NCBI GenBank assembly: GCA_020402945.1
Contig: JADBYQ010000036.1
Location: 1 to 64,000, forward strand
Length of the DNA stretch: 64,000 nt
Origin: Cytophagales bacterium
GTDB taxonomy: Bacteria; Bacteroidota; Bacteroidia; Cytophagales; Cyclobacteriaceae
Reading direction: 5' to 3'
Part shown: in pieces, positions 52,363-61,319 of the stretch
How positions within the stretch are numbered: the stretch's first letter is position 1
How the letters are laid out: the number at the start of each line of letters is the position of its first letter
Made by a program: the position numbers and the translations under genes
Notes under the pieces: generated by a model
Database searches by the model: none
The model's input: only the letters and a program-made list of their open reading frames with translations
What the model was told of the DNA's origin: nothing

Positions 52363-53152
52363 GCCCAAATATCAAAAAGAAAAAATAACTTTGAGCTTAA
52401 AGTGCTTAAAAATTGTGCGGCCTAAGTTTGCAAATATCATTCGGTACGGGATTGTGATGGCGTTTCTAGGTCTTTTAGGAATCAGCTGTGATTCAGACAC
52501 AGTTGAGAAAAATGTCAATTATTTTCCTCTTCGAGTGGGTCAAACCTGGCTTTATGATATCGAAGAGACAAATATCACTCGGGCAGCTTGCACAGACAAT
52601 GGCACGACAACGCTTAACTATCAGTTATTGGTGGAGGTGGTGGATTCAATTCCTGCTGATCAAGGGTTCACTTATCGATTCAAACGTTCTAAGAGGACAA
52701 ATGCTGCTGATCCATGGCTTGATTTCGAAACCTGGACAGCCCAGCGGATTGGCAATAGAATAGTGGTCAGCGAAGGCAATATTTCTTACGTCAAGTTACT
52801 CGCACCCATAACAAATGACTTGGTTTGGAATGGCAATCTGTACAACAATCGCCAAGAGTTAAATGGAAAGAACGAAGACGACTATAAGAGCACACTTGTC
52901 AATAAGCCCTACGTGGTTGAATCGTCCGGTTTGAGTTTTGGTAATTCAGTTTCAGTGGTACAAAATGATGAACAAAGTAATATTATCTATCGGGATTCAA
53001 GATTGGAAGTATATGCAGATCAGGTTGGTTTAGTTTACAAAGAGAGTTACCTCCTAAACTACTTTGCCAATTCTCAGTTGCCATGCTTTGCACAAAAGCG
53101 AACCCAACAAGGTGTTATCTATAAGCAGAGTTTAAGGGAATTTAGTAAATGA
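52361..53152 (+). CDS. lipoprotein of unknown function
   Basis: A lipoprotein signal ends in GLLGISC, after which the mature chain of about 220 residues begins with DSDTVEKNVNYFPLRVGQ. No conserved domain is recognised; the NYFPLRVGQTWLYD segment is common in Cytophagales lipoproteins. ATG 52361 overlaps the divergent gene's start; a GTG at 52415 would give a neat 25-residue signal and may be the true start. It is translationally coupled (ATGA) to the secreted subtilase downstream, so it could be a partner or inhibitor of it. Confidence 0.72.
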   Translation: MPKYQKEKITLSLKCLKIVRPKFANIIRYGIVMAFLGLLGISCDSDTVEKNVNYFPLRVGQTWLYDIEETNITRAACTDNGTTTLNYQLLVEVVDSIPADQGFTYRFKRSKRTNAADPWLDFETWTAQRIGNRIVVSEGNISYVKLLAPITNDLVWNGNLYNNRQELNGKNEDDYKSTLVNKPYVVESSGLSFGNSVSVVQNDEQSNIIYRDSRLEVYADQVGLVYKESYLLNYFANSQLPCFAQKRTQQGVIYKQSLREFSK

Positions 53153-54771
53153 GTCGAGGTGACATGAGAAAACTCCTGACATGGGTTTTGATTTGTGGGT
53201 CGTTGCCGGTTGTTTCTCAATCCAACCGCTATTTTGTTTTCTTTAAAGACAAGAACAATTCTGTTTTTTCGGTAACTGATCCAGTCAAGTTCTTAACCCA
53301 AAAAAGTATCGATCGGAGAGCAAAGGGCGGTATCGCAATTGGGCCTGATGACTTGCCTGTTAACGTCAATTACGTTAGTCAGATAAAGTTGTTGGGAGTG
53401 AAGACATATTTCACTTCCAAATGGTGGAATGGTGTATTGATACAGGCAGATCAATCGATTATTCCAACGATCAACGCGCTTCCGTTTGTCGCAAAAACAG
53501 AATTTGTTGCGCCTGGGACACTTCTGCAAGGTGGACGAATGGCAACAAACAACAAATCAAATCAGCCAGACGCGGTTGCTCAACAAAGCGACTTCCAGCT
53601 TCAACAACTGGCCATGGATAAAATGCAGGAGGAGGAATATAGAGGAGAAGGGGTCACCATCGCGCAATTTGATAGTGGCTGGCAGGGAGTAAACTTGACT
53701 GCGCCTTTCCAACCTCTGTTTTTCGAAGGTAGGATAAAAGGCGTTTTTAATTTCGTTAGGAATACTAGCAATGTCTATTCTGACGATGATCACGGAACAA
53801 GCGTATTATCTGTAATGGCTGCTTATGTCCCTGGTACTTTTGTGGGTGGAACTTACAAAGCCAACTACTACCTTTTTGAAACAGAAGATGATGCCACGGA
53901 GTACAGGATTGAAGAATACAACTGGGCGTTCGCTGCCGAAAAAGCTGATAGTTTGGGCGTAGATGTGATCAACTCTTCGCTTGGCTATAGCACCTTCGAT
54001 GACCCTTCTATGAACTATACTGTTTTTGATTTGACGGGCAAAAAAGCTGTTGTCAGTATCACGGCTCGCAAAGCAGTTGAAAAGGGCATAGTCGTGGTTT
54101 GTAGTGCAGGCAATGAAGGGAATAACAATTTTTGGAAATTTGTGACTACCCCTGCTGATGCAGAAGGTGTGTTGGCTGTCGGCTCGATTACATCGCTCGG
54201 TAGCAAAAGCTCATTTAGTTCTATTGGCCCAACAGCTGACCAACGACTAAAGCCTGATGTTGTTGCATTGGGCTCCGGCACTGCAGTGATTTCCGCCACT
54301 GGTTCTTTGAGTACGGCTAGCGGCACATCTTTGTCAAGTCCACTGGTCGCTTCGTTGGCGGCCGGTCTGATCCAAGCGTTCCCCAATAAATCAGCCAACG
54401 AGATAACGAACGCGATCATCCAATCAGGGAGCCTTTTCTCCACTCCCAATAACTCATTGGGTTACGGAGTTCCCAATTTTGAAATCGCAAAAAGCTATTT
54501 GAAGTATGGCGTTCTGGAAGAAGATATTTCTGTGTTTCCAAACCCTGTATCGCGATCGTTAAATATTTTGTTGAAGGCACCTTCCAACGGATTGATTACC
54601 GTATCAGTTTACAATTTGTTGGGTCAGCAGATTTTTCAGCAGTCGACTTCAGTTAGCTGGGAAACGAATCCAATACAATACGACCTATCACTTCTGTCCA
54701 ATGGAATTTATTTGTTGCAGGTCAAGACCGACAAGACAATCTTAGTAAAAAGAATCACGAAAATTGATTAA
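53149..54771 (+). CDS. secreted subtilisin-like protease with T9SS sorting domain
   Basis: The order is signal peptide (to about residue 24), a propeptide-like region, then an S8 peptidase domain with the catalytic triad Asp175 (AQFDSGW), His215 (DDDHGTS) and Ser394 (SGTSLSSP) and oxyanion Asn322 (AGNEG). The last 75 residues form a type A T9SS sorting domain: VFPNPVSRSLNI, a VYNLLGQ strand and a final KTILVKRITK. It should be exported through the outer membrane and anchored or released. A later ATG (53164) gives a shorter signal peptide. Confidence 0.93.
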   Translation: MSRGDMRKLLTWVLICGSLPVVSQSNRYFVFFKDKNNSVFSVTDPVKFLTQKSIDRRAKGGIAIGPDDLPVNVNYVSQIKLLGVKTYFTSKWWNGVLIQADQSIIPTINALPFVAKTEFVAPGTLLQGGRMATNNKSNQPDAVAQQSDFQLQQLAMDKMQEEEYRGEGVTIAQFDSGWQGVNLTAPFQPLFFEGRIKGVFNFVRNTSNVYSDDDHGTSVLSVMAAYVPGTFVGGTYKANYYLFETEDDATEYRIEEYNWAFAAEKADSLGVDVINSSLGYSTFDDPSMNYTVFDLTGKKAVVSITARKAVEKGIVVVCSAGNEGNNNFWKFVTTPADAEGVLAVGSITSLGSKSSFSSIGPTADQRLKPDVVALGSGTAVISATGSLSTASGTSLSSPLVASLAAGLIQAFPNKSANEITNAIIQSGSLFSTPNNSLGYGVPNFEIAKSYLKYGVLEEDISVFPNPVSRSLNILLKAPSNGLITVSVYNLLGQQIFQQSTSVSWETNPIQYDLSLLSNGIYLLQVKTDKTILVKRITKID

Positions 54772-54800
54772 GTACTTGGTCGCGATCACCAAGGCATATT

Positions 54801-54868
54801 GCCACTAATAACACGAAAGAACACGAATTTTAACTAGACCGTATTGGTGTTATTCGTGCATTAGTGGC
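54801..54868. repeat. dispersed palindromic repeat, copy B
   Basis: The left arm GCCACTAATAACACGAA (54801-54817) pairs with the right arm TTCGTGCATTAGTGGC (54853-54868), with one unpaired base. AACACGAAT and ATTGGTGT in the centre are shared with copy A at 36934-37005. It lies between the convergent subtilase and ABC-F genes and could serve as a terminator for both. Confidence 0.75.
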
Positions 54869-54882
54869 TGAATATTGATTAT

Positions 54883-56523
54883 CTATTTCACGCTTCGCTC
54901 CACTTCGCGAAGATTCTCTAGTTTTTTATTGCGTAAAAATCCATTGATATCTTCAAAGTGTTCTTTGATTCTCTTGTTCCCGAACTCAAAAACTTTAGTC
55001 GCCAATCCGTCCAGGAAATCGCGATCGTGAGAAACTAGAATCAGTGTGCCGTCAAATGCTTTCAGCGCATCCTTTAAGATCTCTTTTGTTTTAATATCCA
55101 AGTGGTTAGTAGGCTCATCCAGGATTAATAAATTCACAGGTTGCAGAAGTAACTTGATCATTGCCAGTCGTGTCTTTTCTCCCCCCGAAAGCATCTTCAC
55201 TTTTTTATCGATGGCTTCGCCACTGAACATAAACGCGCCCAGGATATTTTTTATTTGAGTACGCACATCTCCAAACGCGATTTGATCGATGGTTTGGAAG
55301 ACGGTCAAATCTTCATCGAGCAATGAAGCCTGGTTTTGCGCAAAGTACCCGATCATGCTATTATGGCCCAATTGAAGTTTCCCGTCATACTCTATTTCGC
55401 CCATAATGGCTTTAACGAGCGTAGATTTTCCCTCGCCATTTTTACCGACCAATGCCACCCGCTCACCACGAGCAATCGTAATAGACGCATCTTTGAAAAC
55501 GACATGGTCTCCATATTTTTTCGTAACACCTTCCATGATAACCGGATAATTTCCAGAGCGTGGGGCAGGAGGGAACTTTAGGTTCAAGGCCGATGAATCG
55601 ACTTCATCTACTTCGATGATTTCGATTTTCTCCAACATCTTCACGCGCGACTGCACCTGAAGTGTTTTGGAATAAGTTCCTTTGAACCGATCGATGAATT
55701 GTTGAATATCCGCAATCTGCTTTGCCTGATCATCAAATTGCTTTTGTTGCTGCTCGCGTCTCTCTTTCCGGAGTTGTAGATAATGAGTGTAATTGGTTTT
55801 ATAGTCGTAGATACGCCCCATCGTCACCTCGATCGTACGATTGGTAAGGTTGTCGACAAACATTTTATCGTGACTAATCACGATCACTGCTTTCGCACTT
55901 GTTTTTAGAAACTCCTCCAGCCACTGCACCGATTCAATATCCAAATGGTTGGTCGGCTCATCGAGCAAAATCAAATCAGGTTTTTGCAATAGAATTTTAG
56001 CCAACTCGATTCGCATACGCCAGCCGCCACTAAACTCGGTGGTGGGTCTGTTAAAATCTGTGCGCAGGAAGCCCAGACCCATCAGTGTCTTTTCTACCTC
56101 CGCATCGAAATTAATCTCTTCAATAGAATAGTATTTTTCGCTTAGCTCAGATACTTGTTCTATGATTTTTGAATATTCATCCGATTCGTAATCGGTACGC
56201 GTTTCAAGTTGACTATTCAAATAATCCATCTGCTTTTTCATGGCCAGGATTTTACCAAACGCTTTAGAAGCTTCCTCGAAGACGGTGGCATTATCTTCTG
56301 TGAGCAGATGTTGAGGGAGATAAGCTATAATCGCCTCTTTGGGTGCAGTTACCTTACCACGGGTGGCTTTACTCACACCTGCAATAATTTTTAACAGGGT
56401 GGATTTACCCGCCCCGTTCTTACCCATGAGGGCGATCCGGTCATTTTCGTTGATGTTGAAGGTAATATCGCTAAAAAGCGCAGAACCGTTAAACTCTACT
56501 GTAAGGTTGTCGACTGAAATCAT
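54883..56523 (-). CDS. ABC-F family ATPase
   Basis: This is a soluble protein of 546 residues with two ABC domains and no membrane segment. Domain 1 has Walker A GKNGAGKST (34-42), signature FSGGWRMR and Walker B LILLDEPTNHLD. A 70-residue charged linker (about 235-300) follows, then domain 2 with GKNGEGKST, LSGGEKTR and LLILDEPTNHLD. ABC-F proteins act at the ribosomal E site in translation or antibiotic protection. It lacks a long C-terminal coiled coil, so it fits the YbiT/EttA-like housekeeping groups better than Uup. Confidence 0.93.
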   Translation of the reverse strand: MISVDNLTVEFNGSALFSDITFNINENDRIALMGKNGAGKSTLLKIIAGVSKATRGKVTAPKEAIIAYLPQHLLTEDNATVFEEASKAFGKILAMKKQMDYLNSQLETRTDYESDEYSKIIEQVSELSEKYYSIEEINFDAEVEKTLMGLGFLRTDFNRPTTEFSGGWRMRIELAKILLQKPDLILLDEPTNHLDIESVQWLEEFLKTSAKAVIVISHDKMFVDNLTNRTIEVTMGRIYDYKTNYTHYLQLRKERREQQQKQFDDQAKQIADIQQFIDRFKGTYSKTLQVQSRVKMLEKIEIIEVDEVDSSALNLKFPPAPRSGNYPVIMEGVTKKYGDHVVFKDASITIARGERVALVGKNGEGKSTLVKAIMGEIEYDGKLQLGHNSMIGYFAQNQASLLDEDLTVFQTIDQIAFGDVRTQIKNILGAFMFSGEAIDKKVKMLSGGEKTRLAMIKLLLQPVNLLILDEPTNHLDIKTKEILKDALKAFDGTLILVSHDRDFLDGLATKVFEFGNKRIKEHFEDINGFLRNKKLENLREVERSVK

Positions 56524-56541
56524 TGATTAAAAATAAGCGCG

Positions 56542-56549
56542 CAAAGATA
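56542..56549 (-). promoter_or_regulatory. -7 box of the ABC-F gene
   Basis: On the minus strand TATCTTTG matches TAnnTTTG exactly, with 18 bases to the ATG at 56523. No TTG at the standard distance. Confidence 0.45.
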
Positions 56550-56860
56550 TTACTATTTTTACATCGAAGCCACTTGATTTTAGTGCAGATTCATATCAAT
56601 AGGTGGTAACGCCAAACTTCAAGTCGAACTGGTTAATCGTCATTTTGTATTCCTTTAACCACTTTTGTTTTTGTCACATTTTTTTTGGTCTCCCAACCAC
56701 CAATCACTTTGTTTTTGATAAATAATTTTATTGAGTTAAAAGGAATCGCTACAAAGCCAAATTTCATGCCTATTAGAACCAACCTGATTCTTGTGCTGTA
56801 TTTGACTTGGTCGATAAAATGTGATAATCTTTTTGAACGAATAGGCACTCATTCGAGCTG

Positions 56861-56905
56861 TGTAACTTATGTTACAAACTTAGCATGACCAAACCGGTAC
56901 TTTTG
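56861..56905 (+). promoter_or_regulatory. Crp/Fnr-type operator and -7 box, sulfur module promoter 1
   Basis: The perfect dyad TGTAACTTATGTTACA (56861-56876) is followed by TACTTTTG (56898-56905), an exact TAnnTTTG. The dyad centre is 29.5 bases before the box, which puts it near -42, the class II activator position. There is no TTG at -33, so transcription probably needs the activator. The TauE-type gene starts 20 bases after the box. Confidence 0.75.
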
Positions 56906-56925
56906 TACTTCAATTAATTACTTCC

Positions 56926-57720
56926 ATGGAAATTTTTGGATATGTGGCTTCAATAGTTATGGGGCTTTCGCTGGGTTTAATCGGTGGGGGCGGCTCAATT
57001 CTTACGGTACCGATCTTAGTTTACATTTTTGGTGTTGACCCGATACTTTCCACGGCTTATTCACTTTTTGTGGTAGGCCTTACTAGTGCGGTAGGCTCAT
57101 TCAGCCATTTTACAAAAGGTAATGTTCATTTGAAAACCGCCTTGATTTTTGGTTTACCCTCTATCGTTGCTGTGTATTCGGTACGCAAGTTTATTATGCC
57201 AATCATCCCCGATCCGGTGTTTACACTAGGAAGCTCGGAAGTATCTAAATCGGTAGCTGTGCTATTATTGTTTGCAATTCTGATGCTACTCGCTTCCATC
57301 ACAATGATTCGTAAACCAAAGAAAATAAAGGAAAAAACAGGAGAGTTATCCTATAACTATCCACTCATATTTGTAGAAGGTATTTTAGTAGGTGGCATAA
57401 CAGGTCTAGTAGGTGCAGGTGGTGGGTTTCTCATCATTCCAGCCCTAGTATTGTTGGCAGGCTTACCTATGAAGCAGGCGGTAGGAACTTCGCTTCTTAT
57501 AATCGCACTCAAGTCACTCATTGGATTTACCGGTGACCTGGGAACAGGCCTGGAAATTGACTATCGGTTTATGCTTTTCTTTTCGGCCTTTGCCATGGTA
57601 GGTATTTTGGCGGGTAGCTATCTATCCCGTTTTATTCCCAACGAAAAACTCAAACCGGCTTTTGGTTGGTTTGTCATGGTGATGGCAGTATATATTTTCG
57701 TTAAAGAGATTTTATTTTAA
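56926..57720 (+). CDS. TauE/SafE-family sulfite/sulfur-compound exporter
   Basis: This membrane protein of 264 residues has about eight hydrophobic segments and two related halves. Each half begins with the family glycine motif, GLIGGGGSILTVPILVY and GLVGAGGGFLIIPALVLL. Members export sulfite, sulfoacetate or related anions; here the surrounding thiosulfate and rhodanese genes suggest a sulfur anion. It is the first gene of the sulfur module, downstream of operator 1; an MFS gene follows after 71 bases. Confidence 0.9.
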   Translation: MEIFGYVASIVMGLSLGLIGGGGSILTVPILVYIFGVDPILSTAYSLFVVGLTSAVGSFSHFTKGNVHLKTALIFGLPSIVAVYSVRKFIMPIIPDPVFTLGSSEVSKSVAVLLLFAILMLLASITMIRKPKKIKEKTGELSYNYPLIFVEGILVGGITGLVGAGGGFLIIPALVLLAGLPMKQAVGTSLLIIALKSLIGFTGDLGTGLEIDYRFMLFFSAFAMVGILAGSYLSRFIPNEKLKPAFGWFVMVMAVYIFVKEILF

Positions 57721-57791
57721 AATCTTCGCCAGAAGCTCTAATTCAAGCAACTTAGGATTATAGATAAACTCCACCCTCACTTAAAAAGTTC

Positions 57792-59018
57792 ATGCAGCAG
57801 GGCCTTAGAGAAAATTGGAAGCAGTTTACCTTATTGGTAATCATCAACGCTTTTGTTGGTGGCATGGTGGGGCTTGAGCGTTCAATTCTTCCGGAACTTG
57901 CTTTAGAAAAATTTGGTGTAGATGGCCATTACGCCATTCTATCCTTTATCATTGCTTTTGGCTTTGTTAAGGCTGTTTCAAATTATATCGCAGGAAAATT
58001 TGCCGGCAGGCTTAGTCGCAAGAAATTATTGGTTGTCGGTTGGCTATTTGGTTTGCCTGTTCCGTTTCTGCTCATCGTTGCCTCTTCGTGGAACGTGGTG
58101 ATTATTGCCAATGTTTTTCTGGGTATCAATCAGGGCCTTGCTTGGTCGACTACCGTGCTAATGAAAATTGATCTAGTAGGCGAAAAGAATCGTGGTTTTG
58201 CTATGGGCCTCAATGAGTTTGCGGGCTACCTGGCAGTATCGATAATGGCTTTTATAAGTGGATGGGTCGCGACCGAATATGGTTTGCATCCGTATCCGTT
58301 TTACATAGGAATCTTTTTGGCTGCAGGTGGCTTTCTACTTTCGTGGCTTTTGGTACATGACACTACGCAGATTTCGTTAACCGAAAGAGATCTTTCCAAC
58401 ACTCCGGGTTTACAGAAGATGTTTTCTGATACTACGTGGCGCCATCCAAACCTGGGCTCCATTACGCAAGCCGGCTTTATAAATAATTTAAACGATGCGT
58501 TGGCCTGGGGCATCATCCCGATCTGGATGAGTCAGCAAGGCTTTTCAATTTATGATATTAGTTTAGTGGCGGCTGTCTATCCAGCCTTCTGGGGTATTGG
58601 ACAACTATTTTCCGGTAAACTCGCGGATAAATTTTGTAAGAAAGACATATTAACCTATGGCATGTTGCTGCAAGCGTTGGCTCTCTTTTTATTTCCACTT
58701 ATGACCAGTCTGGTTGCTTTATTAATGCTGGCTTCATTGCTTGGTATTGGTACCGCGCTGGTATACCCCACTTTTTTAGCGGGTATAGCTGAGAACACAA
58801 CTGTGAAAGATCGGCCGGAAAGTATTGGTATTTTTCGTTTCTGGCGCGACTCTGGTTATGTGGCCGGTGGGTTAATTACAGCCATGGCCGCAAGTTGGTT
58901 TGGATTTGCTTTCTCGATTGAGCTTGTTGCCCTGATTACTTTATTATCTTCTATCATTCTTGCTGTACGTATGCATTGCCCTACGAAAATAAAATCAGTG
59001 ATATCTTTTAAATACTGA
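57792..59018 (+). CDS. MFS transporter in the sulfur module
   Basis: This is a major facilitator of 408 residues with 12 hydrophobic segments. The loop motif AGKFAGRLSRKKLLVVG lies between helices 2 and 3, and a second copy, SGKLADKFCKKDILTYG, lies between helices 8 and 9. There is no clear specificity signature; the middle loop after helix 6 is long and polar. It follows the TauE-type gene and precedes operator 2, so it probably belongs to the first transcription unit and may export or import a sulfur compound. That assignment rests on context only. Confidence 0.82.
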   Translation: MQQGLRENWKQFTLLVIINAFVGGMVGLERSILPELALEKFGVDGHYAILSFIIAFGFVKAVSNYIAGKFAGRLSRKKLLVVGWLFGLPVPFLLIVASSWNVVIIANVFLGINQGLAWSTTVLMKIDLVGEKNRGFAMGLNEFAGYLAVSIMAFISGWVATEYGLHPYPFYIGIFLAAGGFLLSWLLVHDTTQISLTERDLSNTPGLQKMFSDTTWRHPNLGSITQAGFINNLNDALAWGIIPIWMSQQGFSIYDISLVAAVYPAFWGIGQLFSGKLADKFCKKDILTYGMLLQALALFLFPLMTSLVALLMLASLLGIGTALVYPTFLAGIAENTTVKDRPESIGIFRFWRDSGYVAGGLITAMAASWFGFAFSIELVALITLLSSIILAVRMHCPTKIKSVISFKY

Positions 59019-59021
59019 CTC

Positions 59022-59067
59022 TGTGATCTTTGTCACTGATAAAGGTCATACCATCGTCCTACTTTTG
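59022..59067 (+). promoter_or_regulatory. Crp/Fnr-type operator and -7 box, sulfur module promoter 2
   Basis: TGTGATCTTTGTCACT (59022-59037) has the GTGA-N6-TCAC core. TACTTTTG (59060-59067) follows, its first base 30.5 bases from the dyad centre. The layout matches promoters 1 and 3. The YeeE-type gene starts 29 bases after the box. Confidence 0.72.
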
Positions 59068-59096
59068 TGTTTATAATAAGTTAACCCTAACCAATT

Positions 59097-59660
59097 ATGT
59101 TTGAAATAATACGTCAACCCTGGCCCTGGTATGTAGCAGGTGCTGTTATAGGTCTTACAGTGCCTGCTTTGCTTTTGTTGGGCAATAAGCATCTAGGCAT
59201 TTCTTCATCTTTGCGCCACTTGTGTGCCGCTTGTTTGCCCGCCAACATCACTTTTTTCAAGTACGATTGGAAAAAGGAAATCTGGAATTTATTTTTTGTT
59301 GCGGGCGTGTTGTTGGGTGGGCTGGTAGCCACACAATTCTTAACCAATCCGGAAGGGATTATCATTTCTGAAAAGACCATAACGGATTTGCAAGCCCTGA
59401 ATATCACAGTTGATAACGAACTGATGCCTGCCTCAATCTTTACGTTTGAGAATCTTTTTACCCTCCGGGGCTTGATGTTTTTTGTAGTGGGAGGGTTTCT
59501 GGTTGGCTTTGGAACGCGATATGCCGGTGGTTGCACAAGTGGTCATACGATCATGGGCTTGTCAAACCTGCAATGGCCCTCGTTGGTAGCTACCTGTTGT
59601 TTTATGGCGGGTGGATTCGTGATGGTCCATTTCATTTTCCCTTGGTTAATGAGTTTATAA
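59097..59660 (+). CDS. YeeE/YedE-family permease, first half
   Basis: This membrane protein of 187 residues has about four hydrophobic segments. The family cysteine motif is [18 protein letters not shown] near the C terminus. In Escherichia coli and Spirochaeta, YeeE is one longer protein that takes up thiosulfate; here it is split into two genes, as in the PmpA/PmpB pairs. A conserved-looking CAACLPA at about 43-49 is a further cysteine site. The second half is encoded 19 bases downstream. Confidence 0.9.
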   Translation: MFEIIRQPWPWYVAGAVIGLTVPALLLLGNKHLGISSSLRHLCAACLPANITFFKYDWKKEIWNLFFVAGVLLGGLVATQFLTNPEGIIISEKTITDLQALNITVDNELMPASIFTFENLFTLRGLMFFVVGGFLVGFGTRYAGGCTSGHTIMGLSNLQWPSLVATCCFMAGGFVMVHFIFPWLMSL

Positions 59661-59679
59661 CAATCAAAAAGAAATTAGT

Positions 59680-60189
59680 ATGAAGAAATCAGAAGGTAAT
59701 TTTGTAGATGTATCACCAGTTGCGCACCCAATTGAGTGCGAGGCGCCCAATGATCAGGTGGCTCGTGAAACATTAATAACATCCAATATTAAGTATCTGA
59801 TCACAGGTATTGTGTTTGGAATTGTTTTCGTCAAGGCAGAAATTATTTCCTGGTACCGCATTCAGGAAATGTTTCGGCTTCATTCCTTTCATATGTATGG
59901 CGTAATCGGCACGGCTGTGATTGTGGGCATGATATCAGTGTGGGCTATCAAACGCTTTAACATTAAAACAGCACAGGGTGAAAAAGTAATCTTTCATAAC
60001 AAGCAATTTAGCTGGGGGAATATTATAGGGGGTTTTATTTTTGGATTGGGTTGGGCCATTACGGGTGCGTGCCCGGGGCCGCTCTTTGCCCAGATAGGAA
60101 GCGGTTTTTTGGTTGTGAGTGTTACTCTGCTAAGTGCGGTAGCAGGCACCTGGGTATATGGATTGTTTCAGGAGAAACTGCCACATTAA
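59680..60189 (+). CDS. YeeE/YedE-family permease, second half
   Basis: This 169-residue membrane protein has a polar N-terminal 30 residues containing one cysteine, then four hydrophobic segments, with the second-half motif GFIFGLGWAITGACPGPLF. Together with the preceding gene it would form the two-domain thiosulfate or sulfur-anion pore, in which cysteines of both halves relay the substrate. Its N terminus has no signal peptide. Confidence 0.9.
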   Translation: MKKSEGNFVDVSPVAHPIECEAPNDQVARETLITSNIKYLITGIVFGIVFVKAEIISWYRIQEMFRLHSFHMYGVIGTAVIVGMISVWAIKRFNIKTAQGEKVIFHNKQFSWGNIIGGFIFGLGWAITGACPGPLFAQIGSGFLVVSVTLLSAVAGTWVYGLFQEKLPH

Positions 60190-60202
60190 TTCAATAGGTC
60201 TA

Positions 60203-60217
60203 ATTGCCAAAGGCAAT
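60203..60217. repeat. small inverted repeat upstream of the cytochrome gene
   Basis: ATTGCC-AAA-GGCAAT is a perfect 6-bp inverted repeat in the 74-base spacer between the second YeeE gene and the cytochrome gene. It could be a small hairpin or operator. No T run follows, so it is not a terminator. Confidence 0.4.
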
Positions 60218-60263
60218 AGGACTATCGATATCTGATTATTAAATGACTCGAGATAACTAAAGA

Positions 60264-61319
60264 ATGGAAAACCATTCGTTGCAAGATCGTCCCCTGATAA
60301 AAATGGTAATCCTCGTTGTTGTCCTGGTTGCAATATTGCTGGGACTAATAGGAGCACTTACCACGGTAATTGTTATTGGCCCACAAACAGTGATAGCATG
60401 GTTTGTCCAGCCAGAACATTCTAGTCCGGTTATAGCCGAAAAGCCAAAGCCTGATTTGTGGAGGCCCCCGGCCCTCAGCGATGTTCCAGAGAATGAAGAA
60501 GGTAAGTTAGTTGAGTACGGTCGCGAGTTAATCGTTCGCACTTCGACTTACTTGGGTCCCAACGGCTCGGTGCAAGCGATGAGCAACGGTATGAATTGTC
60601 AAAACTGTCACCTCGATGCAGGCACAAAACCGTTTGGAAATAACTATAGTGCGGTGGCATCCACGTATCCAAAATTCAGAGCGCGGTCTGGCACTGAAGA
60701 ATCAATTGAAAAGCGTGTAAACGATTGCTTTGAACGAAGTCTGAATGGCGATGCCCTGGCCGAAGATAGTCACGAGATGAAAGCCATTGTCTCTTATATT
60801 CATTGGTTGGGTAAGGATGTTGCGAAAGGTAAATCGCCTAAAGGATCAGGACTGGTAGAACTTGGATTTCTTGACAGGCCGGCAAGTGCAGAAAACGGAA
60901 AGCTTTTATACGATCAACAATGTGTTGTGTGTCATGGAAAAAATGGTGAGGGCATTGCACTGGCAGATAACACCGGATGGCAGTTTCCACCGCTGTGGGG
61001 CGAGGGTAGTTACAATCATGGAGCTGGCCTCTATCGACTCTCACGCTTTGCAGGATATGTGAAAGCTAACATGCCTTTGGGCGCTACCTACGATGCACCC
61101 ATACTGACTGATGAAGAAGCATGGGATGTTGCAGCTTATGTTAATTCGATGCCGCGACCCACTAGAAATTTAAGTAGAGACTGGCCGGATATTTCTAAAA
61201 AGCCACTCGACCATCCTTTTGGTCCTTATACAGATGGCTTTGATGAAACACAACACAAGCTGGGTCCCTTCAAGCCGATTCAGGAAAAACGAAAAGTAAT
61301 TGCCAATAAATCCAGATGA
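60264..61319 (+). CDS. membrane-anchored dihaem cytochrome c, TsdA-like (thiosulfate dehydrogenase family)
   Basis: A membrane anchor (residues 15-39) is followed by two cytochrome c domains with CQNCH (112-116) and CVVCH (220-224). The first domain has the TsdA pattern: NCQNCHLDAG, RSGTEESIEKRVNDC with Cys155 as probable axial ligand, and FERSLNG. TsdA enzymes couple two thiosulfates into tetrathionate, or run in reverse, with electrons passed through the second haem. Neighbouring permease, porin and rhodanese genes support a sulfur role. Direction and physiological partner are not known. The next gene overlaps by four bases. Confidence 0.88.
   Translation: MENHSLQDRPLIKMVILVVVLVAILLGLIGALTTVIVIGPQTVIAWFVQPEHSSPVIAEKPKPDLWRPPALSDVPENEEGKLVEYGRELIVRTSTYLGPNGSVQAMSNGMNCQNCHLDAGTKPFGNNYSAVASTYPKFRARSGTEESIEKRVNDCFERSLNGDALAEDSHEMKAIVSYIHWLGKDVAKGKSPKGSGLVELGFLDRPASAENGKLLYDQQCVVCHGKNGEGIALADNTGWQFPPLWGEGSYNHGAGLYRLSRFAGYVKANMPLGATYDAPILTDEEAWDVAAYVNSMPRPTRNLSRDWPDISKKPLDHPFGPYTDGFDETQHKLGPFKPIQEKRKVIANKSR

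Larger units (their letters stand above)
56524..56925. other. 402-base intergenic region between ABC-F and the sulfur module
   Basis: No convincing gene lies here. Two open frames on opposite strands (56633-56848 minus, 56685-56888 plus) have no family likeness and include the operator or promoter of the downstream gene. The left edge holds the ABC-F -7 box. The right part (56861-56905) holds a Crp/Fnr-type dyad and a TACTTTTG box. 56580-56860 is A/T-rich without visible repeats, hairpins or RNA features. Confidence 0.7.

Noticed and set aside
56633-56848. Small gene on the minus strand
   Set aside because: No family likeness, no promoter or start context, and it overlaps another small open frame on the opposite strand.
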